From positions 186,001 to 250,000 of the forward strand of contig CAVOJD010000002.1 in the NCBI GenBank assembly GCA_963696075.1: a stretch of DNA of 64,000 nucleotides, read 5' to 3'. The notes under the pieces were generated by a model. That model was given only the letters and a program-made list of their open reading frames with translations. It did not search any database and was not told the DNA's origin. The first letter of the stretch is position 1; each line of letters starts with the position of its first letter. Shown one piece after another: positions 8,931 through 17,424 of this stretch. The position numbers were made by a program, and so were the translations under genes. This stretch comes from CAJQQK01 sp963696075. Lineage in GTDB: Bacteria; Pseudomonadota; Alphaproteobacteria; Rhizobiales; Hyphomicrobiaceae.

Positions 8931-9254
8931 TCACTCGGCAGCCGAACGCCCGCTCTGCGAGAGCCCGGCGTTGATCCGCTCTTTCATGATGTTGCTGGGA
9001 CGGAACACGAGCACACGGCGCGGCGTGATCGGCACCTCTTCCCCCGTCTTCGGATTACGCCCGACCCGTTCGCCCTTTTCGCGAATGCCAAACGACCCGA
9101 ATGACGACAACTTGACGGACTCACCGTTGGCGAGTGCATTCGAGATTTCGCCCAGAACCAGCTCAACCAGCTCCTGTGACTCGTTGCGCGGCAGGCCGAC
9201 CTTCTCGACCAATGCCTCTGCCAAATCAGCCCGCGTCAGCGTCTTGCTTCCCAT
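8931..9254 (-). CDS. ihfA: Integration host factor subunit alpha
   Basis: A 107-residue member of the HU/IHF family that bends DNA as a heterodimer with IhfB. TLTRADLAEALVEKVGL opens the helical dimer domain; the beta-arm carries RNPKTGEEVPITPRRV with the DNA-intercalating Pro, and FRPSNIMKERIN closes it. ATG 9254 is chosen because MGSKTLTRADL is the family N-terminus; 23 further open codons upstream are unrelated. The order fabH, ihfA, merR on one strand is the usual alphaproteobacterial arrangement, which supports the alpha rather than beta subunit. Confidence 0.93.
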   Translation of the reverse strand: MGSKTLTRADLAEALVEKVGLPRNESQELVELVLGEISNALANGESVKLSSFGSFGIREKGERVGRNPKTGEEVPITPRRVLVFRPSNIMKERINAGLSQSGRSAAE

Positions 9255-9438
9255 GGACCTGCGCCTCCCCAGTTCCCATGTTTTCGAGATGGTAGTGGGA
9301 CGAAGCGTCACGGTCAATGACACAATGCTGCAACTGGCTGATCTGACAACATAATCAGGTTTAATGTGGCTTCCCGGACGAATTTGGGTGGCACTTACAA
9401 CGCCGCATTCCGCTGTCAGGCCCCCTCAAACGTCCCAA

Positions 9439-10410
9439 TTACCAGCGCACCAGCACCGCGCCCCATGTGAATCCGCCCCCCATCGCCTCGAGCAGAACCA
9501 GATTGCCCTCTTCCAGGCGGTCCGTTTCATAGGCCTGATTGAGCGCGAGCGGGATCGATGCTGCCGACGTATTGCCGTGCCGGTCGAGGGTCTTGATGAT
9601 CTTGTCGGGCGACACCCCGAGCTTCTTTGCAATCCCGTCGAGAATGCGTGAATTCGCCTGGTGCGGCACGAACAGGTCGACCTGCTCCGCGGAAAACCCC
9701 GATGCGAGCAATGTTTCCTCGATGACACCTGAAATCTTCTGGACCGCGTGCCGGAAAACTTCGCGCCCGTTCATGCGCAGATGCCCCGTCGACTGCGTCG
9801 TACTCGGCCCGCCATCCACATAGAGCAGATCCTCGAACCGCCCGTCGGACCGGAGCCGCGTCGCGAGCACGCCGCGATCATCACTCGTCCCCGGCTGGTT
9901 CTGCGCCTCCAGCACGATCGCTCCCGCCCCATCACCGAACAGGACGCACGTCCCCCGGTCCGTCCAGTCGAGTATCCGCGAGAACGTCTCCGCCCCAACG
10001 ACCAGCGCCCGTTTCGATTGCCCCGTCCGGATGAAGTTATCGGCCGTCGCCATCGCATAGACGAAGCCGGAGCATACCGCCTGCACATCGAAGGCTGCCC
10101 CCTTCGACATGCCGATGCCATGCTGGATGCGCACCGCCGTCGAGGGAAACGTCCGATCCGGCGTCGCCGTCGCGCAGATCAAAAGGTCAATATCGACAGG
10201 ATCGATACCGGCCCGGATCAGCGCCGACTTCGCCGCCCGTATGCCAAGGTCAGAGGTGAATTCCCCTTCAGCGGCAATGTGGCGAGCCTTGATCCCCGTC
10301 CGCTCCTGTATCCACGCGTCGTTGGTATCGACCAGCTTGGACATCTCCGCATTGGTCATAATGCGTTCTGGCAGGTAGGCACCAACCCCTCTGACGACTG
10401 ATCGGATCAT
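9439..10410 (-). CDS. fabH: Beta-ketoacyl-ACP synthase III
   Basis: A 323-residue condensing enzyme starting fatty acid synthesis by joining acetyl-CoA to malonyl-ACP. The thiolase-fold triad is clear: Cys in DVQAVCSGFVYA (near 112), His in PHQANSRILD and Asn in HGNTSAASIP. The start at 10410 gives the normal N-terminus MIRSVVRGVGAYLPE; an ATG seven codons earlier is possible. It follows plsX by 153 bases on the same strand, as in the typical plsX-fabH operon, linking acyl chain initiation with phospholipid synthesis. Confidence 0.95.
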   Translation of the reverse strand: MIRSVVRGVGAYLPERIMTNAEMSKLVDTNDAWIQERTGIKARHIAAEGEFTSDLGIRAAKSALIRAGIDPVDIDLLICATATPDRTFPSTAVRIQHGIGMSKGAAFDVQAVCSGFVYAMATADNFIRTGQSKRALVVGAETFSRILDWTDRGTCVLFGDGAGAIVLEAQNQPGTSDDRGVLATRLRSDGRFEDLLYVDGGPSTTQSTGHLRMNGREVFRHAVQKISGVIEETLLASGFSAEQVDLFVPHQANSRILDGIAKKLGVSPDKIIKTLDRHGNTSAASIPLALNQAYETDRLEEGNLVLLEAMGGGFTWGAVLVRW

Positions 10411-10563
10411 GACTGAGGCTTGCCCTTTCATCGTGTTGTCAACGCGTCCATCGACCGCCCTGCAGCCGATATCGCTCGTCCTGACGCAGCCAGCGCCCCG
10501 CCGCGCTGATGCCTTTGGCTCCCCGGCAATCTTATTATCCGAGCCGGAAGCGCGACGTTCGGC

Positions 10564-11607
10564 TCAACTTGCAAGTTGCTTAGCAAGCCGGCCATGAAAA
10601 TCGTTAAGGTCATTGCGCAGCCGCTCCACAAGGCCGCTTTCCGCCATATCCTGGCCGATATCGATCGCACTCGCAAAGCCGAGCGCATCCGTCCCCCCGT
10701 GGCTCTTCACGGCAAGCCCGTTGAGGCCGAGAAAAGTGCCACCATTGACCCGGCGCGGGTCCATCTTGTTCTTGAGTATCCGGAACCCACCTTGCGCCAG
10801 GAACGCCCCGACGCGCGACAACACCGACCGCCCCATCGCATCCTTGAGGTACTGCCCGATCTGGCGCGCCGTCCCTTCAGCCGTCTTGAGCGCGATGTTA
10901 CCGGCAAATCCTTCCACGACGATCACATCGACGCGCCCCTGCCCGATCTCATCGCCCTCCACGAAACCCTTATAGTTGATCGGCAGCTCATCAATGTCGC
11001 GCAGGATCTGGTGCGCCTGCTTGACCTCGTCGTTGCCCTTGATTTCTTCCGCCCCGACGTTCAGCAGCCCGACGCTTGGTCGCTCGATATGAAACAGCGC
11101 CCGCGCCATCGCAGCCCCCATCAGCCCGAAATCGCACAGCTGCGATGCGCTCGCCCCGATATTCGCCCCGACATCCAGCACGATGCATTCGCTGCGCACC
11201 GTCGGCCAGATCGCCGCAATCGCCGGCCGCTCGATATCGGCGACGGGCCGCAGCACGATCTTGCTCATCGCCATCATCGCACCGGTATTGCCGGCCGAGA
11301 CGACGACATCGCTTTCCCCCTCTGCCACCGATTTGATCGCGAGCCACATGCTCGACGTGCGCCCCTGACGGATCGCCTGGCTTGGCTTCTCGTCCATCGC
11401 GATGGCGGCATCCGTGTGGATGATCTCGGCCACCTGCCCCAGCGCCCCATGGCGCGCGAGCACGGGCGCGATCCGCTCGCGGTCTCCGAACAGTTTAAAG
11501 CGCAGATTTGGATGGCGCGTCAGGGAGAGTGCAGCCCCCGCGACAGTCACGTCGGGGCCGTGGTCTCCTCCCATCGCGTCGAGCGCAATCATAAGCGACG
11601 ATGGCAT
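10564..11607 (-). CDS. plsX: Phosphate acyltransferase PlsX
   Basis: A 347-residue soluble or membrane-associated enzyme making acyl-phosphate from acyl-ACP for glycerol-3-phosphate acylation by PlsY. The N-terminus IALDAMGGDHGPDVTV is diagnostic, as are the central SAGNTGAMMA and the late GLNGLAVKSHGG. Length is normal. It lies between the DUF177 gene and fabH. Unlike the gammaproteobacterial arrangement, no rpmF (ribosomal protein L32) is present in the 160 bases between DUF177 and plsX. Confidence 0.96.
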   Translation of the reverse strand: MPSSLMIALDAMGGDHGPDVTVAGAALSLTRHPNLRFKLFGDRERIAPVLARHGALGQVAEIIHTDAAIAMDEKPSQAIRQGRTSSMWLAIKSVAEGESDVVVSAGNTGAMMAMSKIVLRPVADIERPAIAAIWPTVRSECIVLDVGANIGASASQLCDFGLMGAAMARALFHIERPSVGLLNVGAEEIKGNDEVKQAHQILRDIDELPINYKGFVEGDEIGQGRVDVIVVEGFAGNIALKTAEGTARQIGQYLKDAMGRSVLSRVGAFLAQGGFRILKNKMDPRRVNGGTFLGLNGLAVKSHGGTDALGFASAIDIGQDMAESGLVERLRNDLNDFHGRLAKQLAS

Positions 11608-11767
11608 GAATTTCGGTCGTTTATTGTTGTGGGTCGGGTGGACAGCCTTTCACGACGGCTGCCGGCGGCGACATTATCCACCCTGCGTTGCAATACAACA
11701 GCTTTCACCAAGTGTGCATGCCGGGCGGACAGGCCAACTTGCCACACCTGACGGGCGAACGCGACAC

Positions 11768-12310
11768 TCAATCATCCGACTTCTCACCGCCCGCAGACAG
11801 CGCCTTGAGCTTTGCAAAGGGGTTTTCACTGGTTTCCGCTGGCGCCGTCTCGCCGCCGGCTTCCCACTGCTCCAGTTCACTGTCTGCCGACCGCGGAAAC
11901 GGGTCTGCCGCCAGCGCAACAATCTCGGAGATGATCTCGCCGACATCAATCCGCCCATTCACGATCGCCTCGGGCGGGTCGTCTTCGAGCGGATCGAACC
12001 CGACCTCGAGTTCGCTTTCCCGCCCCCGTAGCCCCTCCTCGAACACGACGTCAATTGGCTCGTCGATCTCCTGAAACATCGCCTCGAGCGTCACCCCACA
12101 TGTCTGTTCGAGCCGCGCCCTAACCCGCCCATCGACGATGAAACGCCCACCAGCCTTGGGCCGGACCGTGTAGCGCGCCGAAAGCTCAAGACACGTCGCA
12201 TTGCCGATGCGCGAGCTCATCTTCGCCAATTCGTCCTGGCTCGCCTCTTTCGCGAACGTCTTCGCCTCACGGATCTCGGCGGCCCGGTGACTCCATGCCA
12301 ATGTGCTCAT
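11768..12310 (-). CDS. DUF177 (YceD-like) protein
   Basis: A 180-residue protein of the YceD/DUF177 family, linked by conserved context and in plants by experiment to 23S rRNA processing. The core stretch SARYTVRPKAGGRFIVDGRV and the single-Cys segment RLEQTCGVTLEAM, followed by acidic IDVGEIISEIVALA, match the family. A possible start five codons upstream is less likely than ATG 12310. It sits between the bc1 chaperone gene (48-base gap) and plsX, the usual alphaproteobacterial order. Confidence 0.85.
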   Translation of the reverse strand: MSTLAWSHRAAEIREAKTFAKEASQDELAKMSSRIGNATCLELSARYTVRPKAGGRFIVDGRVRARLEQTCGVTLEAMFQEIDEPIDVVFEEGLRGRESELEVGFDPLEDDPPEAIVNGRIDVGEIISEIVALAADPFPRSADSELEQWEAGGETAPAETSENPFAKLKALSAGGEKSDD

Positions 12311-12358
12311 CGCTCTCGCCGACACCCTTTCAACAATCGAGTTCCTACCCCCTGAAAC

Positions 12359-12904
12359 CTACGCCCTCGCCACCGGCGCGGGAAAGGCCGGCAACGCCCC
12401 ATCGCCCTGCCCCAGCGACCAGCCCGCCAGGTTTTGCCGGGCAGCGGCGGCATAACGCGCCAGCCGGTCCGCGCGTTCCCCACTCTGGCCATCAAATATC
12501 AGCTCGTCGATCAATGCCGCAGGCGTCATATCCTCCGCCCCATCGAACGCCTGGCGATAGAGCACGTCGCGATCGTGCAAGCCGCCGGCAGCCTTGCGCA
12601 CCTTGCGCGGCACGCTCGTATCGCCAACCGCCATCTCGCGCATCGAGCCATCGACATCGCGCACGAACGCTTCAACCAGCGCCTGCCCCACGGCCCGCTC
12701 CGCCTTCCCGTCCCCGCTCAACCGTTCGAGCACGAGCGAAAGATGCAGCACGATCAGCTCGTATCGCTTTTCCGCGACATCCTGGACACCATGAACGGTA
12801 TAAAAATCCGGGTGCCGGGCCTGCGTCACGATCGAGCCATAAAGCTCTGTTGCCGTCCGCCCCTCAGGGCTTCGGCTGCGAAACCAGTCAAGTAGATTGA
12901 GCAT
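12359..12904 (-). CDS. Ubiquinol-cytochrome c chaperone family protein (CBP3-like)
   Basis: A 181-residue helical protein of the CBP3 family, which assists assembly of the cytochrome bc1 complex. The stretches ELYGSIVTQARHPDFYTVHG near residue 20 and a downstream EAFVRDVDGSMREMAVGD near 95 match the family core. MLNLLDWF is taken as the start; 17 upstream codons are open. It is divergent from bamE and followed by the DUF177 gene, a frequent order in Hyphomicrobiales. Confidence 0.85.
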   Translation of the reverse strand: MLNLLDWFRSRSPEGRTATELYGSIVTQARHPDFYTVHGVQDVAEKRYELIVLHLSLVLERLSGDGKAERAVGQALVEAFVRDVDGSMREMAVGDTSVPRKVRKAAGGLHDRDVLYRQAFDGAEDMTPAALIDELIFDGQSGERADRLARYAAAARQNLAGWSLGQGDGALPAFPAPVARA

Positions 12905-13038
12905 GCCGACGTTCAACCTCTCCCGCGTGCTGTGGACGACACCCAGCTTGCCCACCCGGCACTGTGTGATCGCTGTAAAATCGTTTTGATTCGATCAGAG
13001 AGATGACCATTCTTCAATTGCCAGGCAAGACCACCCGA

Positions 13039-13506
13039 ATGGAAAACCGTCAGGCCCTCCTGAACAAACATACATTGGCGCTCGTCGCGCTGGCCGCCTC
13101 GGTCGCCCTCACCGGGTGTTCGACGACAACGCTGAAGCACGGCCAGCACTATACCGCCGCCGAACTCCAGCAGGTCCAACCCGGCATGAGCCAGGACGAA
13201 GTGCGCATGGCCCTCGGTTCGCCTGCGACCACGTCCACGGTCAACGCCGCCACCGCCTACTACTATATCGCCTCGACCAGCACACAGACCGCCTTCCTCG
13301 ACCCCAAGGAGCTCGATCGCAAGGTCGTCGCGGTCTATTTCACGCCCGTCGGCAGCGTCGAGCGCATCGCCCAGTACGGCATCAAGGACGGCAAGGTCTT
13401 CGATTTCGTCAATCGCGAAACCCCGGCCGCCACCCAGTCGGATGAAGGCCTCATCAAGATGCTGTTCCGCAATCTTGGCCGGCGCGGATCTCCATTCGGC
13501 GAGTAG
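13039..13506 (+). CDS. bamE: Outer membrane assembly lipoprotein BamE
   Basis: A 155-residue lipoprotein of the SmpA/OmlA domain family, part of the BAM complex that inserts beta-barrel proteins. A signal peptide with hydrophobic LALVALAASVAL ends in the lipobox LTGC near residue 27. The folded domain follows with LQQVQPGMSQDEVRMALGSP, the family signature. ATG 13039 is preferred because it gives a normal signal peptide; ATG 13003 would add 12 residues. It is divergent from the bc1 chaperone gene, with a shared promoter region of about 130 bases. Confidence 0.92.
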   Translation: MENRQALLNKHTLALVALAASVALTGCSTTTLKHGQHYTAAELQQVQPGMSQDEVRMALGSPATTSTVNAATAYYYIASTSTQTAFLDPKELDRKVVAVYFTPVGSVERIAQYGIKDGKVFDFVNRETPAATQSDEGLIKMLFRNLGRRGSPFGE

Positions 13507-13696
13507 TCTCCCGACCGCACGCGTCGGGCTTGAAACAGGCGCCCCGCCCCGCGCATTGCAAACAGCCTGCGCGCGCCTGTTACATTATCCAAAATTCAAT
13601 AAGTCGAGCCGAAATTGGTCCCAAATCGTCACGTCTATGTCTCTTTTCAGCCGCAACGATCCGTCATGTTCGGGGAACTGGGGTTCAAGGGATGCG

Positions 13697-13723
13697 GAAA
13701 CGCTGCACCGTTGGCAGCGTTTC
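13697..13723 (+). promoter_or_regulatory. Perfect stem-loop in the leader of the following gene
   Basis: GAAACGCTGC and its exact complement GCAGCGTTTC surround a 7-base loop. The stem ends 18 bases before the ATG at 13742 and just before AGGGA, the likely ribosome binding site. There is no T-run, so an RNA structure influencing translation or a protein-binding palindrome is more likely than a terminator. Confidence 0.55.
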
Positions 13724-13741
13724 ACACGACAGGGATAAATC

Positions 13742-14317
13742 ATGTTCGATCACATCGATAACGTCGTTCCGTTCAACCCTTGGCCGATGCCGGCAACCGC
13801 AACAACCGGCGCCACAGCAGAAAAACGCCGCGCAGCCGCCGAATTTCTCGCAGCCTGCCCCTCACGGCGCATCGAACTTGCCCTGGCCGACATGGAAGCC
13901 GCCGAGCAATCACCCCACTACATGATCGACATGAACTCCTGGCATGCCCCGAACCCGGCTGTCGGCATTTGCACCGTCTGTCTCGCCGGCGCCATCCTCG
14001 CCAACCGCCACCCGATTCGCCCCGACCAGGTCTACGTCGGCCCATTCGAAGCCGACGGCCCCGGCGAATACGCCACGTCCGCCCAGTGGGACCGGATTCT
14101 GTGCAGCATTGATGAATTGCGCAATGGCTTCGTCGACGGCTTCCTCGTTGAAGACGGCCGCGTTCCCGACGCCGCAATAGAGGCTTTCGTTACCCGCCAC
14201 GGCCCGGAAGATATCTGCGATCCATTCCCCGGCTACGTCCCATACGACCACGATCCGCACGCCTTCAAGGCATGGGCCCATGGCGTTGCTGGAAAGCTCG
14301 CAGCCGCGGGCCACTGA
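13742..14317 (+). CDS. Protein of unknown function with a CxxC motif
   Basis: A 191-residue protein that I do not recognise. The sequence is soluble in character, without a signal peptide or membrane helix. A CTVC pair lies near residue 80 in VGICTVCLAGAILANRHP, and the C-terminal third is rich in Asp, Pro and His (DPFPGYVPYDHDPH). Codon use is like the neighbours, and AGGGA precedes the ATG. A strong stem-loop lies in its leader. It is followed by a gene on the opposite strand with an 80-base gap. Confidence 0.7.
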   Translation: MFDHIDNVVPFNPWPMPATATTGATAEKRRAAAEFLAACPSRRIELALADMEAAEQSPHYMIDMNSWHAPNPAVGICTVCLAGAILANRHPIRPDQVYVGPFEADGPGEYATSAQWDRILCSIDELRNGFVDGFLVEDGRVPDAAIEAFVTRHGPEDICDPFPGYVPYDHDPHAFKAWAHGVAGKLAAAGH

Positions 14318-14397
14318 CGCAGAAAACCGAGATCGCTCACTGTCGCAGAGCACTGGCGCCGCCCACCATTCAGCATGCGCGGCACCGTCGTGTGGCG

Positions 14398-15267
14398 TCA
14401 GTAGCGCTTGAACGCATCCGTCTTCGCGTCCTGATAGAGCACCCGCCGCTTGATCTCGCTATCCGCCGCACACAGCGCAAAGTCATCCTCATGCAGCCGC
14501 CCCCTCGGTGCCCCGGCGATCTTGAAGTGCCCGTAACGATCCTCGCCCGCCACCAGCGCCACAAGTGAACGATCGCCCGTGGTTTGCTTCATCGACGGCT
14601 TGATGTAGCGGATCGCCGAGCCGATCCGCCGGTCATCCGTCGTATTCGGTCCCGACGCATGGAACAGATGCCCGTGGTGCATCGAGGCCTGCCCCGTGTC
14701 GAGCACCACCTCCACCCCGTCCTTGTCATCGACGTCGACGGCGATTTCCTGCCCGCGCGTCAGCAGGTTGTTTTCATCAAACGTATCGCGGTGCGCGACC
14801 TGCGCATTCTTGTGGCTGCCTGCCACGAACTTCATGCACCCGCTCGCCGATGTCGCCGGCGACAACGCCACCCAGCACGTCGTCTCCTCCGCGTCATCCA
14901 ACCCCCAGTACGTCAGGTCCTGGTGCCACGAGACGATCTTCGGTGAATTCGCCTCCTTGATGAACAGCCCCGAACTCCACACCATCAGATCCGGCCCCAG
15001 CACTGCGCTCGCAGCCCGGATCAGGTTCGGATTGCGCACCAGCCGGTCGAATGACGGCAACAGTCGGTCCGGATAGGCCCTGAGCAGCGCCAGCCGTTTC
15101 GGGTCATCGGCCAGCTCCCGCTCCGCGGCCTCCAGATCGGCCCGCACCGCCTCGGCGTCTTCCCGCGGCACGACATCGATCGGGAACACGAACCCATCGC
15201 GCCCATAAACCTCCGCGATCTCGCCAACCCCCATCTGATTGACGTCCTCGATGGTCTTCGTCCCCAT
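14398..15267 (-). CDS. Phytanoyl-CoA dioxygenase (PhyH) family protein
   Basis: A 289-residue Fe(II)/2-oxoglutarate-dependent oxygenase. The facial triad is visible as WHQDLTYW (His and Asp, near 120) and the distal His in the segment HHGHLFHASGPN (near 210), followed by the 2-oxoglutarate-binding Arg in RRIGSAIRYI. The N-terminus reads GRDGFVFPIDVVP, typical of the family. GGGAG is 9 bases before ATG 15267. Substrates of bacterial PhyH proteins range widely (ectoine, chlorinated amino acids, phosphonates), so none is assigned. Two small membrane-protein genes lie upstream on the same strand. Confidence 0.87.
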   Translation of the reverse strand: MGTKTIEDVNQMGVGEIAEVYGRDGFVFPIDVVPREDAEAVRADLEAAERELADDPKRLALLRAYPDRLLPSFDRLVRNPNLIRAASAVLGPDLMVWSSGLFIKEANSPKIVSWHQDLTYWGLDDAEETTCWVALSPATSASGCMKFVAGSHKNAQVAHRDTFDENNLLTRGQEIAVDVDDKDGVEVVLDTGQASMHHGHLFHASGPNTTDDRRIGSAIRYIKPSMKQTTGDRSLVALVAGEDRYGHFKIAGAPRGRLHEDDFALCAADSEIKRRVLYQDAKTDAFKRY

Positions 15268-15337
15268 GGTCTCACTCCCTATCCTGCAACTATCCTGACG
15301 CGATCCTGTGCCGTGACCGTTCTGCATCCACCCCGCC

Positions 15338-15532
15338 TCAGCCCTTCTTCGGCCCCTTCTTGTCGTTGCTCACTTCCGGGAAAATCCAGAACGAGAACAC
15401 CGAAAACGCCCCGAGGAACAGCGCCAGATATGGCGCAAGTCCATCCCCATCGAGCCAGGCGAGAAAAAAGTATCCCGCAATCGCAACCGCCAGCACGACA
15501 GCCGAGAAAATGATCTTGATATGGACCGGCAT
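15338..15532 (-). CDS. Small membrane protein, unknown
   Basis: A 64-residue protein with two hydrophobic helices, IIFSAVVLAVAIAGYFFLAW (about 7-26) and YLALFLGAFSVFSFWIF (about 35-51), and a basic tail ending in KKGPKKG. No family is recognised. It is about 70 bases upstream of the PhyH gene and about 40 bases downstream of another membrane protein gene, all on the minus strand, suggesting one transcript. Confidence 0.65.
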   Translation of the reverse strand: MPVHIKIIFSAVVLAVAIAGYFFLAWLDGDGLAPYLALFLGAFSVFSFWIFPEVSNDKKGPKKG

Positions 15533-15572
15533 CGCTCATCCTCCACACAAAAGTCCGCCAACCCGGACCTTA

Positions 15573-15953
15573 TCAACCCTGCGCCACGACATACATCGCA
15601 CCAAGCACCGCAACGCCCGCGGCAATCACCAAAGCCAGACCGGCCTGCGTCTCCTTGATCGAGGCCGGCAGGTCCTGGACCAGAAACGGCGCGAACAGAA
15701 AAGCAAACCCGCCGAGGACAACGCTCGTCGTCCACCGCAGCGTGTCAGCCGCCATCAAAACGCTCGCCACCGCCACCCCCGCCATCACCGCAAGGCCTGT
15801 GAAAACCAGCACCGGCCCAACGCCCCGCCGCATCGGCTGAGGCGCCGCACTGAGCGGCAGATGACCGAAAACGAACAACAGCCCTGCGCAACCAACCAGC
15901 CACGTCCCCGCCAGCATCACCGCCATGGCCCAGTTCGGTTCAACAGCAGACAT
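15573..15953 (-). CDS. Membrane protein of unknown function, four helices
   Basis: A 126-residue protein with four predicted membrane helices: MAVMLAGTWLVGCAGLLFVF, VLVFTGLAVMAGVAVASVL, TTSVVLGGFAFLFAPFLV and LALVIAAGVAVLGAMYVV. No family is recognised. ATG 15953 is preferred; AAGGA is upstream and the 32 further open codons are hydrophilic. First gene of a likely three-gene group with the 64-residue membrane protein and the PhyH-type oxygenase. Confidence 0.65.
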   Translation of the reverse strand: MSAVEPNWAMAVMLAGTWLVGCAGLLFVFGHLPLSAAPQPMRRGVGPVLVFTGLAVMAGVAVASVLMAADTLRWTTSVVLGGFAFLFAPFLVQDLPASIKETQAGLALVIAAGVAVLGAMYVVAQG

Positions 15954-16023
15954 CGCCGCAGACGTTCCTTTTGATCTGCCCACGCGGGCATGGACTTGGA
16001 ATTGGACACCAAGGTATGCCACT

Positions 16024-16033
16024 AATATATCAC
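16024..16033. promoter_or_regulatory. AATATATCAC site in a divergent promoter region
   Basis: A short AT-rich island between the divergent membrane-protein gene (15953) and the gene starting at 16089. Nine of its bases, ATATATCAC, are identical to the right part of the perfect palindrome at 16438, making a shared regulator possible. This is an inference from two sites only. Confidence 0.3.
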
Positions 16034-16088
16034 GCGCAACCAGCCACACCGATCACCGGTCGATGGTTGCATCAATGCGGAGGCAGAC

Positions 16089-16385
16089 GTGAAAACCTAT
16101 CAGGGCGACCGCACAATCGACGGCATCATCGTCACCGTCGATGACGCCCCCCTCGACGATCACTGCGAAATCAAGACCCTCTCGGAAGATGGCTTCGAAT
16201 GGGGCTTCGAGGGTCCGGCCTCGGCGCAGTTGGCGCTTGCCATCCTGGCCGACCACCTCGATGACAACGCCCGCGCGCTTACCCTTCATGAGGCCTTCAT
16301 GCGCGAAGTCGTCGCCAATTTCGCCAACGAATGGGTCATGACCAGCGCCGATGTCCAGGAGGCCGTCGACGCGCTGTCGGCATAA
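16089..16385 (+). CDS. DUF6166 domain protein
   Basis: A 98-residue soluble protein. The opening MKTYQGDRTIDGIIVTVD, the FEWGFEGP segment and the closing VVANFANEWVMTSADVQEA resemble the small DUF6166 family of unknown role. The start is a GTG at 16089 with GGAGG six bases before it, a decisive ribosome binding site. It stands alone on the plus strand, with the fatty acid hydroxylase gene 138 bases downstream. Confidence 0.75.
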   Translation: MKTYQGDRTIDGIIVTVDDAPLDDHCEIKTLSEDGFEWGFEGPASAQLALAILADHLDDNARALTLHEAFMREVVANFANEWVMTSADVQEAVDALSA

Positions 16386-16437
16386 CCGGCCGCCTCAACC
16401 GATGCCGCCGGCGGTGGCTTGAGCCGCCCGGCGCACC

Positions 16438-16449
16438 GTGATATATCAC
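16438..16449. promoter_or_regulatory. Perfect 12-base palindrome GTGATATATCAC
   Basis: An AT-centred palindrome 74 bases before the fatty acid hydroxylase start in an otherwise GC-rich region; such sites are typical for dimeric repressors or activators. A 9-base match lies at 16025 in front of another gene pair. No regulator can be named. Confidence 0.35.
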
Positions 16450-16522
16450 CAATCAAGCTCGGTGCGGTACGCCCGTTGTTTTGCGCACCGACACGGAAGT
16501 TGCCCCTCAGCGGAGAAGTCCC

Positions 16523-17338
16523 ATGGATTTAAGCGCAGCCGAACTCAGCCACAGTGACATGAGCGAACGCCAGCGCGGCTACCGGGCGACGTACCGCGAG
16601 CGCGTCGCGGGCTGGTACAATGGCTGGCTGCATGTCGTCATCATCTACACCATCGGCCTGACCGCGCTTTATATCTACATCTCGAACATGCACGCAGTCT
16701 CGTTCGTCGAGTTCCTGACGGTGCCGCTGACGTTCCTGATGTGCAATTTCTTCGAATGGTGGCTGCACCGCTTCGTCATGCACCGCCCCTCGAAGATCCC
16801 CCTCTTCCGCGCCGTCTATTCACGCCACACCCTGATGCATCATCAGTTCTTCACCGACACCGAGATGCGCTTCGCCGGCCAGCACGACTTCCGCGTCACC
16901 TTCTTCCCCCCCTACGCCCTCGTCGTCTTCACGCTGATGTCGATCCCCGCAGCCCTCTTCCTTGGCTGGGCGCTCTCGCCAAACGTCGGCTGGCTGTTCA
17001 TCACCACCACGACGTCGATGTATCTCATCTATGAGTTCATGCACTTTTGCTGTCACATCGATGAGAACTGGTTCGTGCGCAACGCCCCCTTCATCAACAC
17101 GATCCGCCGCCATCACACCGCCCACCACAACCAGAACATCATGATGGAGCGGAACATGAACCTCACCTTCCCGGTGATGGACTGGCTGTTTGGCACCAGC
17201 GATCTCAACCGCGGCTTCCTCGGCCACATCTTCAACGGCTACGATACCGCCCACGTGAAGACCGACATGCGCAAGACGTCCGCAACGCCGAAGGTGCGCA
17301 AGCCTGCAACCGGCGCCACCGTCCAACCGGCCGAATAG
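16523..17338 (+). CDS. Fatty acid hydroxylase/sterol desaturase family protein
   Basis: A 271-residue integral membrane di-iron oxygenase. The His clusters that bind iron are in order HRFVMHR (near 92), HTLMHHQF (near 111) and RRHHTAHHNQ (near 198), with an extra HFCCHIDEN (near 175). Membrane segments lie at about 35-55, 62-82, 130-152 and 155-175. The start is ATG 16523 with GGAGAAG close before it; 14 more codons upstream are open. The substrate could be a lipid, sterol or carotenoid; the context does not decide. The C-terminus (about 35 residues) is low-complexity and Thr/Ala/Pro-rich. Confidence 0.87.
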   Translation: MDLSAAELSHSDMSERQRGYRATYRERVAGWYNGWLHVVIIYTIGLTALYIYISNMHAVSFVEFLTVPLTFLMCNFFEWWLHRFVMHRPSKIPLFRAVYSRHTLMHHQFFTDTEMRFAGQHDFRVTFFPPYALVVFTLMSIPAALFLGWALSPNVGWLFITTTTSMYLIYEFMHFCCHIDENWFVRNAPFINTIRRHHTAHHNQNIMMERNMNLTFPVMDWLFGTSDLNRGFLGHIFNGYDTAHVKTDMRKTSATPKVRKPATGATVQPAE

Positions 17339-17424
17339 GCGTCACGGAACGCAGCGCCCTTGCCCATGCGATCTGCCTGGAACCAGGCGACCCGAGCGGG
17401 CGCTCACCGTGCTCGCACGCCCGA

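Noticed and set aside
8690..8974. Possible small gene between merR and ihfA
   Set aside because: The frame is Arg/His/Thr-rich, runs into the end of ihfA on the opposite strand, and has no ribosome binding site.
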